Shown one piece after another: positions 28,158-38,253 of a stretch of DNA of 64,000 nucleotides; position 1 is the stretch's first letter; every line of letters begins with the position of its first letter. The position numbers were made by a program, and so were the translations under genes. Below the pieces are notes generated by a model, which saw only the letters and a program-made list of their open reading frames with translations, was not told the origin of the DNA and did not search any database. Source of the DNA: DATFNI01 sp963712305 (GTDB lineage: Bacteria > Bacteroidota > Rhodothermia > Balneolales > DATFMH01); contig CAVQHI010000003.1 of NCBI GenBank assembly GCA_963712305.1, positions 124,001-188,000 of the forward strand, written 5' to 3'.

Positions 28158-29957
28158 ATGAATTACGTAAGAAGAATTTTAAACCTCATAGTTGTCGGTG
28201 TAATTTTGGTCAGTGTTTGCTCCTGTAGGGGTGTAAATGATTTCCTTAACAACAAGGATAAGACCAAGCTGACGGAAAACACGCAGTGGCAATCGGAATC
28301 AACTGCAGATATCTTCCTAAACGATGTGTATGGCAGTCTTGACATATTGTATAATCAGCCTGAGAATCTGGATAACTTTACAGATTTCAACGATGCCGGT
28401 TTCTACTACACGTCCTACAACTGGAAGAAAGGTATCGTAACCACTACAAACAGTTATGGTATTTGGGGTGGTACATCCGGCGCCGGCGATCTGGTAAACT
28501 GGCCGGCTACCTATCAGAAAATCCGGAAAGCCAATACCTTTATCAGCGAGGTAAAGAGTCATTCCCAGAACTTTTCCGCCGACTGGATGCAAAAACGTAT
28601 TGATGAAGCCAGATTTTTAAGGGCCTTCTGGTATTCCAGGTTATGGGAACATGTTGGTGGTATTCCCGTCATAACATCCGTCCTGAACAGGAGTACAATG
28701 GACAGTACCCAGATTTATAACAAGCGGGCTACCTACGAGCAGACTTTTAATTTTATAGTCACTCAGTTGGATTCTATCGTGAATGATGGCTATTTGCCTG
28801 TTAAATACAACCAGGGCGATGGCGATGCAGGGAGAGCTACTCTCGGTGCTGCTTTGATGCTTAAAGGATGGGTCCAGTTAATGGCTGCGAGTCCGGCTTA
28901 TAACGCACCCACACCTGCCGTTGGATCCAATCCCGATAAATGCTGTGGTTTTGGGAATTACAAACAGAGCAGATGGGCTGATGCCGCAGCCACATTTAAG
29001 CAGTTTATAGATAATTATGGCAACGGAAGTCCGTATGGACTGTTTCCGGATCTGAAAACACTGTGGTATACCAGTAATGAATATAATTCGTCAGTAATCT
29101 GGGACCGGCAAGTAGTTGCCAATACACCTCAGGGGTCAAGCTTCGAACAATATGGGGGGCCCGTGTGGATAAATGGTGCGTATTACACATGGGGTAACTA
29201 CGATCCTACCCAGGAGCTTGTTGATAAGTTTTACATGGCTAATGGTAAGCCAATCAGTGATTCCAACTCGGGTTACGATCCACAGAATCCGTATGTCAAT
29301 CGTGAACCACGTTTTTACGACTGGATCGTTTATAACGGGGCGCCTTATGATATGAACTGGATGTCAAAGCCCGATACGATCTATACATGGATCAATAAGG
29401 TTAATCCATCCGATAACGAAATAGATTTCGGAACTAATGATGTCGGTAATACGGCTTACTATTTCAAGAAGAAGTTAAATCCTGATGTCCGACCCGGCGG
29501 GGGACCAAAAAGCGGTCAAAACTGGATTTACTTCCGTTACGCTGAGGTGCTGCTCGGTTATGCCGAAGCCCAGAATGAAGCTATCGGTCCCGACGCAACG
29601 GTATATGACGCGGTCAATAAGGTTCGTGAAAGGGCAGGGCTACCAGATCTGCAAAGTGGCATGAGCCAGGACGCCATGCGAAAAGAAATCCACCAGGAGA
29701 GAGATGTCGAGTTTTGCCTGGAAGACAAACGCTTTTGGGACATCATTCGCTGGGGCATTGCCGACAGTGTGATGAACCAGGATCACCATGCTATGAAGAT
29801 CACCAATACCAGTCCATCGGATAACAGTGGCACGTGGACCTACCAAGTCGTTCCTCTAAACCACCCACACACATTTACAAAGAATATGTATCTGGATCCG
29901 ATTCCACAGGCTGTGATCGATCAAAATCCAAAAATCAAACAAAATCCTGGTTACTAA
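28158..29957 (+). CDS. RagB/SusD family glycan-binding lipoprotein
   Basis: 599 residues, 29 bases after SusC. The lipoprotein leader ends SVCSC, with the lipidated Cys at about residue 23. SusD features are the helical TPR-type body with ARFLRAFWYSRLWEHVGGIPVI, the segment FRYAEVLLGYAEAQNEA, VNKVRERAGLP and the C-terminal RFWDIIRWGIADSVM, then YLDPIPQAVIDQNPKIKQNPGY. It forms the lid on the SusC barrel and binds the incoming oligosaccharide. A strong terminator follows, so sigma-FecR-SusC-SusD is probably one unit and the hydrolases a second. Confidence 0.95.
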   Translation: MNYVRRILNLIVVGVILVSVCSCRGVNDFLNNKDKTKLTENTQWQSESTADIFLNDVYGSLDILYNQPENLDNFTDFNDAGFYYTSYNWKKGIVTTTNSYGIWGGTSGAGDLVNWPATYQKIRKANTFISEVKSHSQNFSADWMQKRIDEARFLRAFWYSRLWEHVGGIPVITSVLNRSTMDSTQIYNKRATYEQTFNFIVTQLDSIVNDGYLPVKYNQGDGDAGRATLGAALMLKGWVQLMAASPAYNAPTPAVGSNPDKCCGFGNYKQSRWADAAATFKQFIDNYGNGSPYGLFPDLKTLWYTSNEYNSSVIWDRQVVANTPQGSSFEQYGGPVWINGAYYTWGNYDPTQELVDKFYMANGKPISDSNSGYDPQNPYVNREPRFYDWIVYNGAPYDMNWMSKPDTIYTWINKVNPSDNEIDFGTNDVGNTAYYFKKKLNPDVRPGGGPKSGQNWIYFRYAEVLLGYAEAQNEAIGPDATVYDAVNKVRERAGLPDLQSGMSQDAMRKEIHQERDVEFCLEDKRFWDIIRWGIADSVMNQDHHAMKITNTSPSDNSGTWTYQVVPLNHPHTFTKNMYLDPIPQAVIDQNPKIKQNPGY

Positions 29958-29968
29958 TAATTACAGAT

Positions 29969-30033
29969 CATAAATCCAGACACATAGTTGCAATGTAAAA
30001 AAAGGTAATTATGTGTCTGGATTATGATTTTTT
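29969..30033 (+). terminator. Rho-independent terminator after SusD
   Basis: A 14-bp perfect stem (29973-29986 with 30010-30023, AATCCAGACACATA) extends past one bulged A and is followed by TTTTTT at 30028-30033. It separates the uptake genes from the hydrolase genes. Confidence 0.88.
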
Positions 30034-30208
30034 GTTAAAAAAAAATGCACTATCCGGGTAAGTAATTGCATGTTAATCCCGAACCAGAACCAATAGCGCC
30101 AGCTACTTAGGGGGCGATAAACTGATGTCAGATTGGTTAAAACAAAATGGAAGACGCATTCTGCTTTGATGTGTGCAAGTTCAATAATCCTGTAATCTTA
30201 CTTTTCAT

Positions 30209-33058
30209 ATGAAAAAGATGAATAACAATTTATCACAACTGCTCAAGGATGCCTCATATATAATCATTTGTGTTGTCCTGGTATTTATATTTGTTCCATA
30301 CGCCCATGCTCAAAAGGTAAATCAGTCACCCGGCTCGTCTGTGACTGCAATAAATAAAAGCAGAAAACCCATTTACCTGGATACCCATTACTCGTTCCGT
30401 GAGCGAGCTGCTGACCTGGTATCCCGGATGACACTGCAAGAAGAGGTGAAACAACTCCATACCAATTTTGCTCCTGCCATTCCTCGTCTGGGCGTACACC
30501 AGTATTTCTACTGGAGTGAAGGGCAGCATGGGATCAATGCGATGTTCGGGAACCTGCATAATGGTCAGCCCAAAAGCAGAAACAGATTCGCTTACGGGGC
30601 GCCTCACGCCACGAGTTTCCCTGTCAATTTTGCAACCACGATGAGCTGGGATCCGCAACTCATCTACAAGGAGACCCAAGCCGTCTCAGACGAGGCCCGC
30701 GGCTTCCTGGATAAGTCGCTGTTCGGCACTGGACAGAATAACCTGGGTGAGTCACGCGATGACTATGGCAACCTGACCTACTGGGCGCCAACCGTCAATA
30801 TGGACAGGGATCCCCGGTGGGGGCGTACTGATGAAGCGTTTGGCGAGGACCCGTACCTTGCCTCACATATGGAGGCTGCATTTGTCAACGGCTATCAGGG
30901 ACAAACGATGGATGGAAAGTCGAAGACGGGTTATCTGAAAGTGGCCACGACAGCTAAACATTACGCCTTAAATGATATTGAAAACAATCGCCGGGGTATC
31001 TCCTCGAATACAACTGATGAGGCCATCAGGGACTATTACACCGCACCCTTCCGGTACCTGATCGAAAATGCCCACGTGGCGGGACTCATGACCTCCTACA
31101 ATGCTATCAACGGTACTCCGGCCGTCGCCAATACGTATACGGTCAACGAGCTGGCCCAGCGCACCTATGGTTTCAACGGTTATATCACTTCCGACTGCGG
31201 GGCAGTCACCACGACATACGCCGATTTCCCGATAGGGCACAACTGGGCTGCACCCGGATGGAGTACGGACCGCCAGGGGAAAGATGCAACATGGACCAAT
31301 AAACAAACGGGCAAGACTGTTTCAGGTGCGGCTGGTGGACAGGCTTATGCCGTCAGAGCCGGCACTGACCTGAATTGTACGGGTGCCGAATATACCTTCC
31401 CTAATATGGAGGACGCGATCAAGGTCGGCATCCTGAGTAAAGACGTGCTTGATCGGGCCCTGACAAAGGTCTTTACCATCCGGATGAGAACCGGCGAGTT
31501 CGATCCCCCGGATAAGGTTCCGTATACCAATATTACAAAGGATGTTATAGAGAGCCCGGCACATCACAAACTTGCCGAAGATGTGGCTGAGAATACCCTC
31601 GTCCTCCTGAAGAATGATCCCGTAGATGGGCAGAATAGAAAATTGTTACCTCTGGATGCATCCAAACTTAACAAGATTGTGATCGTCGGCAACCTGGCCA
31701 ACCACGTAACCCTGGGCGGTTATTCGGGTGATCCTGATTTGAAAGTTGACGCCGTTCAGGGGATTACAAAAGAGGTGAAGGCTATTAACCCTCAGGCTTC
31801 CGTGATTTTCGACAGTACCGGTACTTCAACAACGGCTACCAAACCGGCCTGGCTAAGTGCAAAAACAAAGTCGGATATTAAGAGTGCGGACCTGGTGGTC
31901 GTATTTGCAGGGACCGATGCGGCTGTTTCCCGCGAGGGCCTTGACCGTGTGAGCCTGGCGATGCCGGGGAACTATGATTCGATGATTTACCAGGTAGCAG
32001 CACTGGGCAATCCGAATATGGTATTAGCCATTCAGTCCGTTGGACCAGTCCAAATCAGTTATATAAAGCATTACTTCCCGGCCATCGTGTTTAGCAGCTA
32101 TAATGGTGAAAGTCAGGGTACGGCTCTGGCTAACGTATTACTTGGCAAGAAAAATCCGAGCGGACATCTCGACTTTACCTGGTACAGAAACGATACTCAG
32201 CTTCCGAGTAAGTCGGACTATTATCTGATTCCCGGCAAAACCAACGGACTGGGGCGCACCTATATGTATTTTAAAGGCAGCAGGATAGGCGGCTACCGTC
32301 ATTTCACTTACGTGCCGGCAACCTATCCGTTTGGCTACGGATTAAGTTACAGCCAGTTTAAAATATCCAACGTCAATGTGTCTTCGAATCAGATCTCTCC
32401 GAACGACAACGTAGATGTACATTTTGATGTAACCAATACGGGCAGTTCAGCAGGGGAGACGGTTGCACAGCTCTATGTGGCTTCTCCAAAAGTCAAAGGA
32501 AAAGAATTGCCCATCAAGCGTTTAGAGGGTTTTCAAAAAACAAATGATCTTAAGCCCGGGGAAACCCAGCATATTACCTTGAACGTGAAGGCCTCCAACC
32601 TGTCTTTCTGGGATGAAAGCAAGCTGAAGAGTGTCGTTTATAATGGTGCCTACCAGTTCCAGGTCGGTTATAATTCCAGCGATATCGCTGACTCCGCAAC
32701 CGTGAACATCCAGGGCACACTGACCCCGAAAGTAGTACACGTGACGGTACAACCGGAAAAACTGGTATATCATGTCGGTGATACGATTAATCTGAAGGGC
32801 AAGAACAAATGGATAAAGAGCGATGTTAATCCCGACCGGGAACAAACACATGCCGTTGCCGACAATATCATCGAAGCAGCTAATAATGATGGCTCATTCG
32901 TAAACCTGGCCAATGCTCACGTGCAATACCACAGCAGTGACAACTTGGTGGCTACCGTAAGTGATAATGGCATGGTCAAAGCGACCGGACAGGGGGTGAC
33001 CACCATTAGCGCAACGGTTGATGGTGTATCAGGTTCAACAGTTATCGTGGTGAAGTAG
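30209..33058 (+). CDS. Glycoside hydrolase family 3, beta-xylosidase-like, with bacterial Ig-like domain
   Basis: 949 residues with an N-terminal signal anchor ending PYAHAQ. The GH3 N-domain shows YFYWSEGQHGINAMFG, ATSFPVNFATTMSWD, DRDPRWGRTDEAFGEDP and KHYALNDIENNRRG. The catalytic nucleophile is D329 in ITSDCGAV. The WSEGQHG/ATSFP pattern is the xylan beta-xylosidase subgroup. The GH3 C-domain and a fibronectin-III-like domain (GETVAQLYVASP) follow, then a C-terminal Ig-like (Big_2-type) domain ending GQGVTTISATVDGVSG. It would release terminal xylose or glucose in the periplasm. First gene of the hydrolase run, 250 bases after SusD. Confidence 0.9.
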   Translation: MKKMNNNLSQLLKDASYIIICVVLVFIFVPYAHAQKVNQSPGSSVTAINKSRKPIYLDTHYSFRERAADLVSRMTLQEEVKQLHTNFAPAIPRLGVHQYFYWSEGQHGINAMFGNLHNGQPKSRNRFAYGAPHATSFPVNFATTMSWDPQLIYKETQAVSDEARGFLDKSLFGTGQNNLGESRDDYGNLTYWAPTVNMDRDPRWGRTDEAFGEDPYLASHMEAAFVNGYQGQTMDGKSKTGYLKVATTAKHYALNDIENNRRGISSNTTDEAIRDYYTAPFRYLIENAHVAGLMTSYNAINGTPAVANTYTVNELAQRTYGFNGYITSDCGAVTTTYADFPIGHNWAAPGWSTDRQGKDATWTNKQTGKTVSGAAGGQAYAVRAGTDLNCTGAEYTFPNMEDAIKVGILSKDVLDRALTKVFTIRMRTGEFDPPDKVPYTNITKDVIESPAHHKLAEDVAENTLVLLKNDPVDGQNRKLLPLDASKLNKIVIVGNLANHVTLGGYSGDPDLKVDAVQGITKEVKAINPQASVIFDSTGTSTTATKPAWLSAKTKSDIKSADLVVVFAGTDAAVSREGLDRVSLAMPGNYDSMIYQVAALGNPNMVLAIQSVGPVQISYIKHYFPAIVFSSYNGESQGTALANVLLGKKNPSGHLDFTWYRNDTQLPSKSDYYLIPGKTNGLGRTYMYFKGSRIGGYRHFTYVPATYPFGYGLSYSQFKISNVNVSSNQISPNDNVDVHFDVTNTGSSAGETVAQLYVASPKVKGKELPIKRLEGFQKTNDLKPGETQHITLNVKASNLSFWDESKLKSVVYNGAYQFQVGYNSSDIADSATVNIQGTLTPKVVHVTVQPEKLVYHVGDTINLKGKNKWIKSDVNPDREQTHAVADNIIEAANNDGSFVNLANAHVQYHSSDNLVATVSDNGMVKATGQGVTTISATVDGVSGSTVIVVK

Positions 33059-33085
33059 CATTATAATTAATTCCATGAATGGAAT

Positions 33086-34798
33086 ATGGACAGACGAGAA
33101 TTCTGCAAATTTTTGGGAATAGGGGCGGGTCTGGCTGCCTCTATCCCACTAAGCACAAAAGCCGGGAGTCTTAACCCGGGAGACTTAAAAGGTGTTGTCC
33201 CAAACTTTCCCGTATCAGACTGGGAAGCCGTGGTCAAGGAAGGATGGGGAACGACCGGAGACGCCGCAGGTCCGGGAACATGGGATGGCGTGCCGCTAAA
33301 GTCCCCCGATATACCGGACCTGGCCGGAGAAGGACCTTTTAAAGCGGAATGGGGCTCGCTGCTGGACTATGAGGCTCCGGAATGGTACCGCGATGCCAAG
33401 TTCGGTATCTGGGCTCACTGGAGTCCGCAATGCGTTCCCGAGGACAGCGACTGGTACGCCCGGAATATGTATATCCAGGGGCAGAGGCAATACGACTACC
33501 AGGTAGATCATTACAGCCATCCCTCTAAGTTTGGATACAAAGATCTCTGTGCCCAGTGGACGCTGCTTAACTGGGATCCCGAAGGGATGATGGAGCGCTA
33601 TAAGAGAGCGGGAGCGAAGTTGTTCCTCGCGCTCGCCAATCATCACGACGGATTTGATACATGGGCTTCCAAACATCATGCGTGGAATGCAAGTAAGATC
33701 GGCCCGAGGCGCGATGTCATCGGTGCGTGGGCCGCAGCAGCCCGCCAGCAGGGACTCCGCTTTGGGGTCACGGTCCATGCGGCCCGCAATTGGTGGTGGT
33801 TCCAGGTGGCTCATCTCTGCGATAAGTCCGGCCCGCTCAAAGGTGTGCCCTATGACGGCCAGCTAACTGATAAAGAAGGCAAAGACCAGTGGTGGCAGGG
33901 ATTCAATCCTCAGGAACTCTATGGCCGTAAACACGGTATCCACGAAAATCCTGATCAAAAATATGTACGCAATTTCTATAACAGGGTCAGGGACCTGCTC
34001 GACCAACACAATCCGGATCTTCTCTATTTCGATAATACCGGTTTGCCGCTTGGCTGGGCCGGAATGAACCTGGCGGCCTACTTTTATAATCATTATCTGA
34101 AGACCCATAACGGCAAGCTCGATGCGGTCCTGAACATAAAAAAAGTCCGTAAGAACCATGTAAAAGCTGTCGTAGCGGACTATGAACGCGGGGTCACCGC
34201 TCAGGTAATGCCGAATGCCTGGCAATCGGAGACCTGCATCGGCGACTGGCACTACAATCGGTGGCGGTATCTCAACCATAGCTACATGAAGCCGGTCGAG
34301 GTGATCCGCTGGATGGTCGATGCGGTCAGCAAGAACGGCACGTTTATTCTCAATATCCCGGGTAAACCGGACGGAACAAACGATTCGGATGAAATAAAAA
34401 TTCTCGATGAGATAGGAAGCTGGATGCAAACAAACGGAGAAGCGATATACGCCACCCGGCCCTGGAAAACGTTTGGGGAGGGGCCGCATTCCGTTAAGTC
34501 GGGTGCTTTCGCTGGCCACAGCACAGCCTCGCTCGACTCGAGTGATATCCGGTTTACTCGCAGCAAACGCGGCGACGTCGTCTATGCGATTGTGCTTGGC
34601 TGGCCTTCCGGGAAAAGCTTCGAAGTGAAAAGCCTGGGCACGGCTTCTTCGCTCAGTCCCGGAAAGGTTGAGCACGTTGAACTGCTCGGTTGTGTGAACA
34701 AGCTGAACTGGAATCAGTCGGCTGAATCTCTGACGGTTGAGAAACCCATGGTCAAACCCTGTGACTTCGCTTATGCGTTGAAGATAAAGCTTACATAG
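33086..34798 (+). CDS. Glycoside hydrolase family 29, alpha-L-fucosidase
   Basis: 570 residues. Tat-like leader MDRREFCKFLGIGAG. GH29 barrel motifs are KFGIWAHWSPQCVPE, KRAGAKLFLALANHHDGFD and GLRFGVTVHAARNWWWF. The candidate nucleophile is D316 in DLLYFDNTG. A beta-sandwich follows at the C-terminus. It removes terminal alpha-L-fucose, or related sugars, from glycans. The leader has one Arg pair and suggests export of a folded enzyme. It starts 27 bases after GH3. The gene is noticeably more GC-rich than SusC/SusD, and it carries a long antisense open frame that is a composition artefact. Confidence 0.9.
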   Translation: MDRREFCKFLGIGAGLAASIPLSTKAGSLNPGDLKGVVPNFPVSDWEAVVKEGWGTTGDAAGPGTWDGVPLKSPDIPDLAGEGPFKAEWGSLLDYEAPEWYRDAKFGIWAHWSPQCVPEDSDWYARNMYIQGQRQYDYQVDHYSHPSKFGYKDLCAQWTLLNWDPEGMMERYKRAGAKLFLALANHHDGFDTWASKHHAWNASKIGPRRDVIGAWAAAARQQGLRFGVTVHAARNWWWFQVAHLCDKSGPLKGVPYDGQLTDKEGKDQWWQGFNPQELYGRKHGIHENPDQKYVRNFYNRVRDLLDQHNPDLLYFDNTGLPLGWAGMNLAAYFYNHYLKTHNGKLDAVLNIKKVRKNHVKAVVADYERGVTAQVMPNAWQSETCIGDWHYNRWRYLNHSYMKPVEVIRWMVDAVSKNGTFILNIPGKPDGTNDSDEIKILDEIGSWMQTNGEAIYATRPWKTFGEGPHSVKSGAFAGHSTASLDSSDIRFTRSKRGDVVYAIVLGWPSGKSFEVKSLGTASSLSPGKVEHVELLGCVNKLNWNQSAESLTVEKPMVKPCDFAYALKIKLT

Positions 34799-34831
34799 TG
34801 TGGAGATGAGGAGCGTTATGGGGCAGCAAAC

Positions 34832-35734
34832 ATGAAATCTTTTAGAATTTTCCTCGCATTACTCTTCGCTTTTTCACTGAAGGCATCAGCACAAGAAGTC
34901 ATTAATTTATATCCTGGTGTTGTTCCGAATTCCAAACAATCCAATGTAAAGGAGACCGAAAAATCCGGGGTTATCCGGGGAGTGACAAAGCCCACCCTGG
35001 AAATGTTTTTCCCCGTGAAGAATAAGTCGACCAGTGCGGCTGTGGTTATTTGTCCCGGTGGGGGGTATGCCGTGCTGGTTTATCAGGCGGAAGGAGTAAG
35101 AACAGCAAAAGAGTTTGCTAAAAACGGGATTGCCGCTTTTGTGCTCAAATACCTGCTTCCCAGTGATAAAACTATGATAGACAAAAAAATAGGTCCTTTA
35201 CAGGATGCTCAACAAGCAATCAAAATAGTAAGGGGAAACGCTTCTAAATGGGGAATCGATTCTAATAAAGTTGGAATAATGGGTTTCTCCGCCGGCGGAC
35301 ATTTGGCTTCAACAGAAGCCACGCATTATCGAAAAGCAGTTATTCAAAATGAAAATCACACAAATTTGCGCCCGGATTTTCAGATATTGGCTTACCCGGT
35401 AATAAGCATGGAGGATAGTTTAACGCATCCCGGTTCAAGAACGGAGTTATTAGGGAAAAATCCATCAAAAAAAGTAGTCGACGAATTCTCAAACGAATTA
35501 CACGTAGACCAAAACACACCGCCGGCCTATATCACTCAGGCTGAAGATGATAAAACGGTTACAGTAGAAAACAGCATTGTTTATTTCGAAAAATTACGAC
35601 ATAACAATGTCCCGGCCGAATTACAAATATATCCGAGGGGCGGACATGGTTTTGTTTTGCGTATGAAGACCTCAGATTGGATGGAGCCCATATTTAAATG
35701 GATGAAGAGGTCTTTATGGATAAATAAGAAATAA
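34832..35734 (+). CDS. Secreted alpha/beta hydrolase, acetylesterase-like
   Basis: 300 residues. Signal peptide ends ASAQ. The fold begins ICPGGGYAVLVYQAEG (oxyanion HGGG-type loop, here PGGGY). The triad is S153 in GFSAGG, Asp239 or Asp240 in EDDKTV, and H272 in GGHGF. This matches the BD-FAE/acetylxylan esterase group that removes acetyl groups from hemicellulose. Position between GH29 and GH31 supports de-acetylation of the same glycan. Exact ester specificity is uncertain. Confidence 0.85.
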   Translation: MKSFRIFLALLFAFSLKASAQEVINLYPGVVPNSKQSNVKETEKSGVIRGVTKPTLEMFFPVKNKSTSAAVVICPGGGYAVLVYQAEGVRTAKEFAKNGIAAFVLKYLLPSDKTMIDKKIGPLQDAQQAIKIVRGNASKWGIDSNKVGIMGFSAGGHLASTEATHYRKAVIQNENHTNLRPDFQILAYPVISMEDSLTHPGSRTELLGKNPSKKVVDEFSNELHVDQNTPPAYITQAEDDKTVTVENSIVYFEKLRHNNVPAELQIYPRGGHGFVLRMKTSDWMEPIFKWMKRSLWINKK

Positions 35735-35819
35735 CGAAGATTTTATACCTGGCACGATTTATACGTAGCCCGAATTTCGTTTCACAAATTAACCCGCTGA
35801 TATTCCAGGTAATTTAGAC

Positions 35820-38240
35820 ATGCATAAAAGACTTCTATTCATACCGCTATTTTTGTTTAGCATCGTAATCGGTGCAAAGGCTCAATCTTATCTGAGGACA
35901 GACTTGGGGGTAAAATCCATTATCGATTCGGTCGATGTGGAAATTCAATTCTATGATCCATCTACGGTGAGAGTGATAAAACATCCGGAAGGCGCCTGCT
36001 TTGATAAAAAAAGCCTTTCGGTTATCCGGGCTCCCCAAAAGACAGAGCTAGGCATAAAGGAAAAAGGGGAGGAGCTTTTTTTAAAAAGTGAACGCATTCA
36101 GATAATTCTGAACCTGAGGGATGGAAAAATTTCTTTTTCAACTCCCTCGGGTACCCCCTTACTGAATGAGAAAAAAGGGGGAGTCACGTTTACCGGTTTC
36201 GACGATGCGGGTGTTAAGACATACAGCGTAAAACAGACCTTTGTGTTGGATAAAAAAGAGGCCATATACGGGTTGGGACAACAGCAACACGGGAAAATGG
36301 AGCAGCGCAATCTCAAGCTGCATATGGTACAGGGAAATACGGATGATTATGTTCCCTTTTTCGTATCAAATAAAGGGTATGGATTGTTTTGGGACAACTA
36401 TTCCCCGACCCTCTTTACCGATACACCGGATAGCACCTCATTCAACTCGACTGTAGGAGAAGGAATAGATTATTACTTCATGTACGGGAGAAATGCCGAT
36501 GGCGTAATTGCTCAAATGCGCGACCTGACGGGTCAGGTACCGATGCTGCCGTTATGGACCTACGGTTACTGGCAAAGCAGAGAGCGGTATAAAAGCCAGG
36601 ATGAGTTGGTCGGGGTTGTGAAAAAGTATCGTGCATTGGGCGTGCCGCTCGACGGCATCATCCAGGACTGGCAGTATTGGGGGAACAATTATTTATGGAA
36701 TGCCATGGAATTCCTTAATACTAACTTTTACAATCCGCAAAAGATGGTCAGTGACGTGCATGGCATGAATGCACACATGATCATATCCATCTGGTCGTCG
36801 TTTGGTCCTATGACCAAACAATATAAAGCGTTAGGTAAAATCTGCGCGCTGTTGGATTTTACAACCTGGCCGGAATCGGGCTCGCAAAAATGGCCGCCCA
36901 ATATGGATTATCCGTCAGGAGTACGCGTGTATGATGCGTACAATCCCAAGGCTCGCGATATTTACTGGAAGTATCTGAACAAAGGCCTTTTTTCGCTTGG
37001 AATAGACGGATGGTGGATGGATTCAACAGAACCCGATCACCTTGACCCAAAACCTTCCGATCTTGATAACAACACCTACCTTGGATCTTTCAGGAAAGTG
37101 CGCAATGCCTATCCATTAATGACCGTGGGAGGCGTTTACAAGCATCAGCGTTCGGTCACCTCCAAAAAGCGTGTATTTATTCTCACCCGCTCGGGCTTTG
37201 CCGGGCAACAGCGCTACGGTGACGTTATCTGGTCGGGAGATGTTGTAGCTTCCTGGAAAGCTCTGAGGAACCAAATATCGGCCGGATTAAACTTTTCGCT
37301 TACCGGCATCCCATACTGGAACAGTGATATCGGCGGTTTTTTCCTGTGGAATTTTCCCAGAAAACTGGATGATCCGAATTACAGGGAACTCTATGCACGC
37401 TGGATTCAATTCGGCGCCTTCTGTCCGATGATGCGTTCACACGGCACCGATGCCCCGAGAGAGATCTACCAGTTTGGCAAGAAAGGAGACCGGATTTACG
37501 ATGCTATTGACAAGTCAATCAACCTGCGGTACCTGCTGCTGCCATATATCTATTCGACTTCGTGGCAGGTTACCGCTAATCAATCGACCATGATGCGGGC
37601 CCTGGTGATGGATTTCGCAAACGACAGACAGGCTCTGGATATCAACGACGAATACATGTTTGGCAAGTCGCTGTTAGTCAGCCCGGTAACCAAACCTATG
37701 TATACAAGGGAAGTCGTAACCGGAAACGATACGACAAACGTTGCCGATTTCAGCAAGATAAAAAGCGAGGATGTCTATTTACCGAAAGGAACAAACTGGT
37801 TTGATTTCTGGACAGGGGAGGAACATAACGGCGGGCAAACGATTGCTAAAGAATCGCCCATCGATATGATCCCATTGTATATAAAAGCCGGTTCTATTCT
37901 TCCCATCGGCCCAAGGGTACAGTACGCGACTCAAAAGAAATGGGATGATCTCGAAATAAGGGTCTATCCCGGTGAGGATGGTAAGTTCGTACTCTATGAA
38001 GACGAAAACGACAATTACGATTATGAAAAGGGATTGTACTCCACGATAGCCTTCACCTGGAACGATGCCCGGCAAACATTGACCATCCATAAGCGTACCG
38101 GTTCCTTCCCCGGAATGCTCAAAGAGCGCCATTTCCGTATTGTAAAGGTATCGCCAAACAAAGGCTACGGAATGGATACGATACAAAAGTATGACAAGGT
38201 GGTTACTTACGATGGTAACCAGATAATTGTAAGGCTTTAA
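35820..38240 (+). CDS. Glycoside hydrolase family 31, alpha-xylosidase-like
   Basis: 806 residues, signal peptide ending GAKAQ. GH31 layout: N-terminal beta-sandwich with AIYGLGQQQHG; the barrel with WQSRERYKSQDEL and GIIQDWQYWGNN; the nucleophile D401 in WWMDSTEPD; then LTRSGFAGQQRYG and WSGDV, YWNSDIGGFF, and the proximal and distal C-terminal beta domains with GSILPIGP. The QDWQYWGNN...MEF signature is that of alpha-xylosidases acting on xyloglucan oligosaccharides. It lacks the PA14 insert found in several of those. It precedes the tandem esterase by 13 bases. Alpha-glucosidase activity is an alternative. Confidence 0.88.
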   Translation: MHKRLLFIPLFLFSIVIGAKAQSYLRTDLGVKSIIDSVDVEIQFYDPSTVRVIKHPEGACFDKKSLSVIRAPQKTELGIKEKGEELFLKSERIQIILNLRDGKISFSTPSGTPLLNEKKGGVTFTGFDDAGVKTYSVKQTFVLDKKEAIYGLGQQQHGKMEQRNLKLHMVQGNTDDYVPFFVSNKGYGLFWDNYSPTLFTDTPDSTSFNSTVGEGIDYYFMYGRNADGVIAQMRDLTGQVPMLPLWTYGYWQSRERYKSQDELVGVVKKYRALGVPLDGIIQDWQYWGNNYLWNAMEFLNTNFYNPQKMVSDVHGMNAHMIISIWSSFGPMTKQYKALGKICALLDFTTWPESGSQKWPPNMDYPSGVRVYDAYNPKARDIYWKYLNKGLFSLGIDGWWMDSTEPDHLDPKPSDLDNNTYLGSFRKVRNAYPLMTVGGVYKHQRSVTSKKRVFILTRSGFAGQQRYGDVIWSGDVVASWKALRNQISAGLNFSLTGIPYWNSDIGGFFLWNFPRKLDDPNYRELYARWIQFGAFCPMMRSHGTDAPREIYQFGKKGDRIYDAIDKSINLRYLLLPYIYSTSWQVTANQSTMMRALVMDFANDRQALDINDEYMFGKSLLVSPVTKPMYTREVVTGNDTTNVADFSKIKSEDVYLPKGTNWFDFWTGEEHNGGQTIAKESPIDMIPLYIKAGSILPIGPRVQYATQKKWDDLEIRVYPGEDGKFVLYEDENDNYDYEKGLYSTIAFTWNDARQTLTIHKRTGSFPGMLKERHFRIVKVSPNKGYGMDTIQKYDKVVTYDGNQIIVRL

Positions 38241-38253
38241 TTATCAACAAACA

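Noticed and set aside
33863..34675. 270-codon open frame antisense to the GH29 gene
   Set aside because: It lies wholly inside a well-supported fucosidase gene. It has no motif and comes from the GC-rich codon pattern of that gene.
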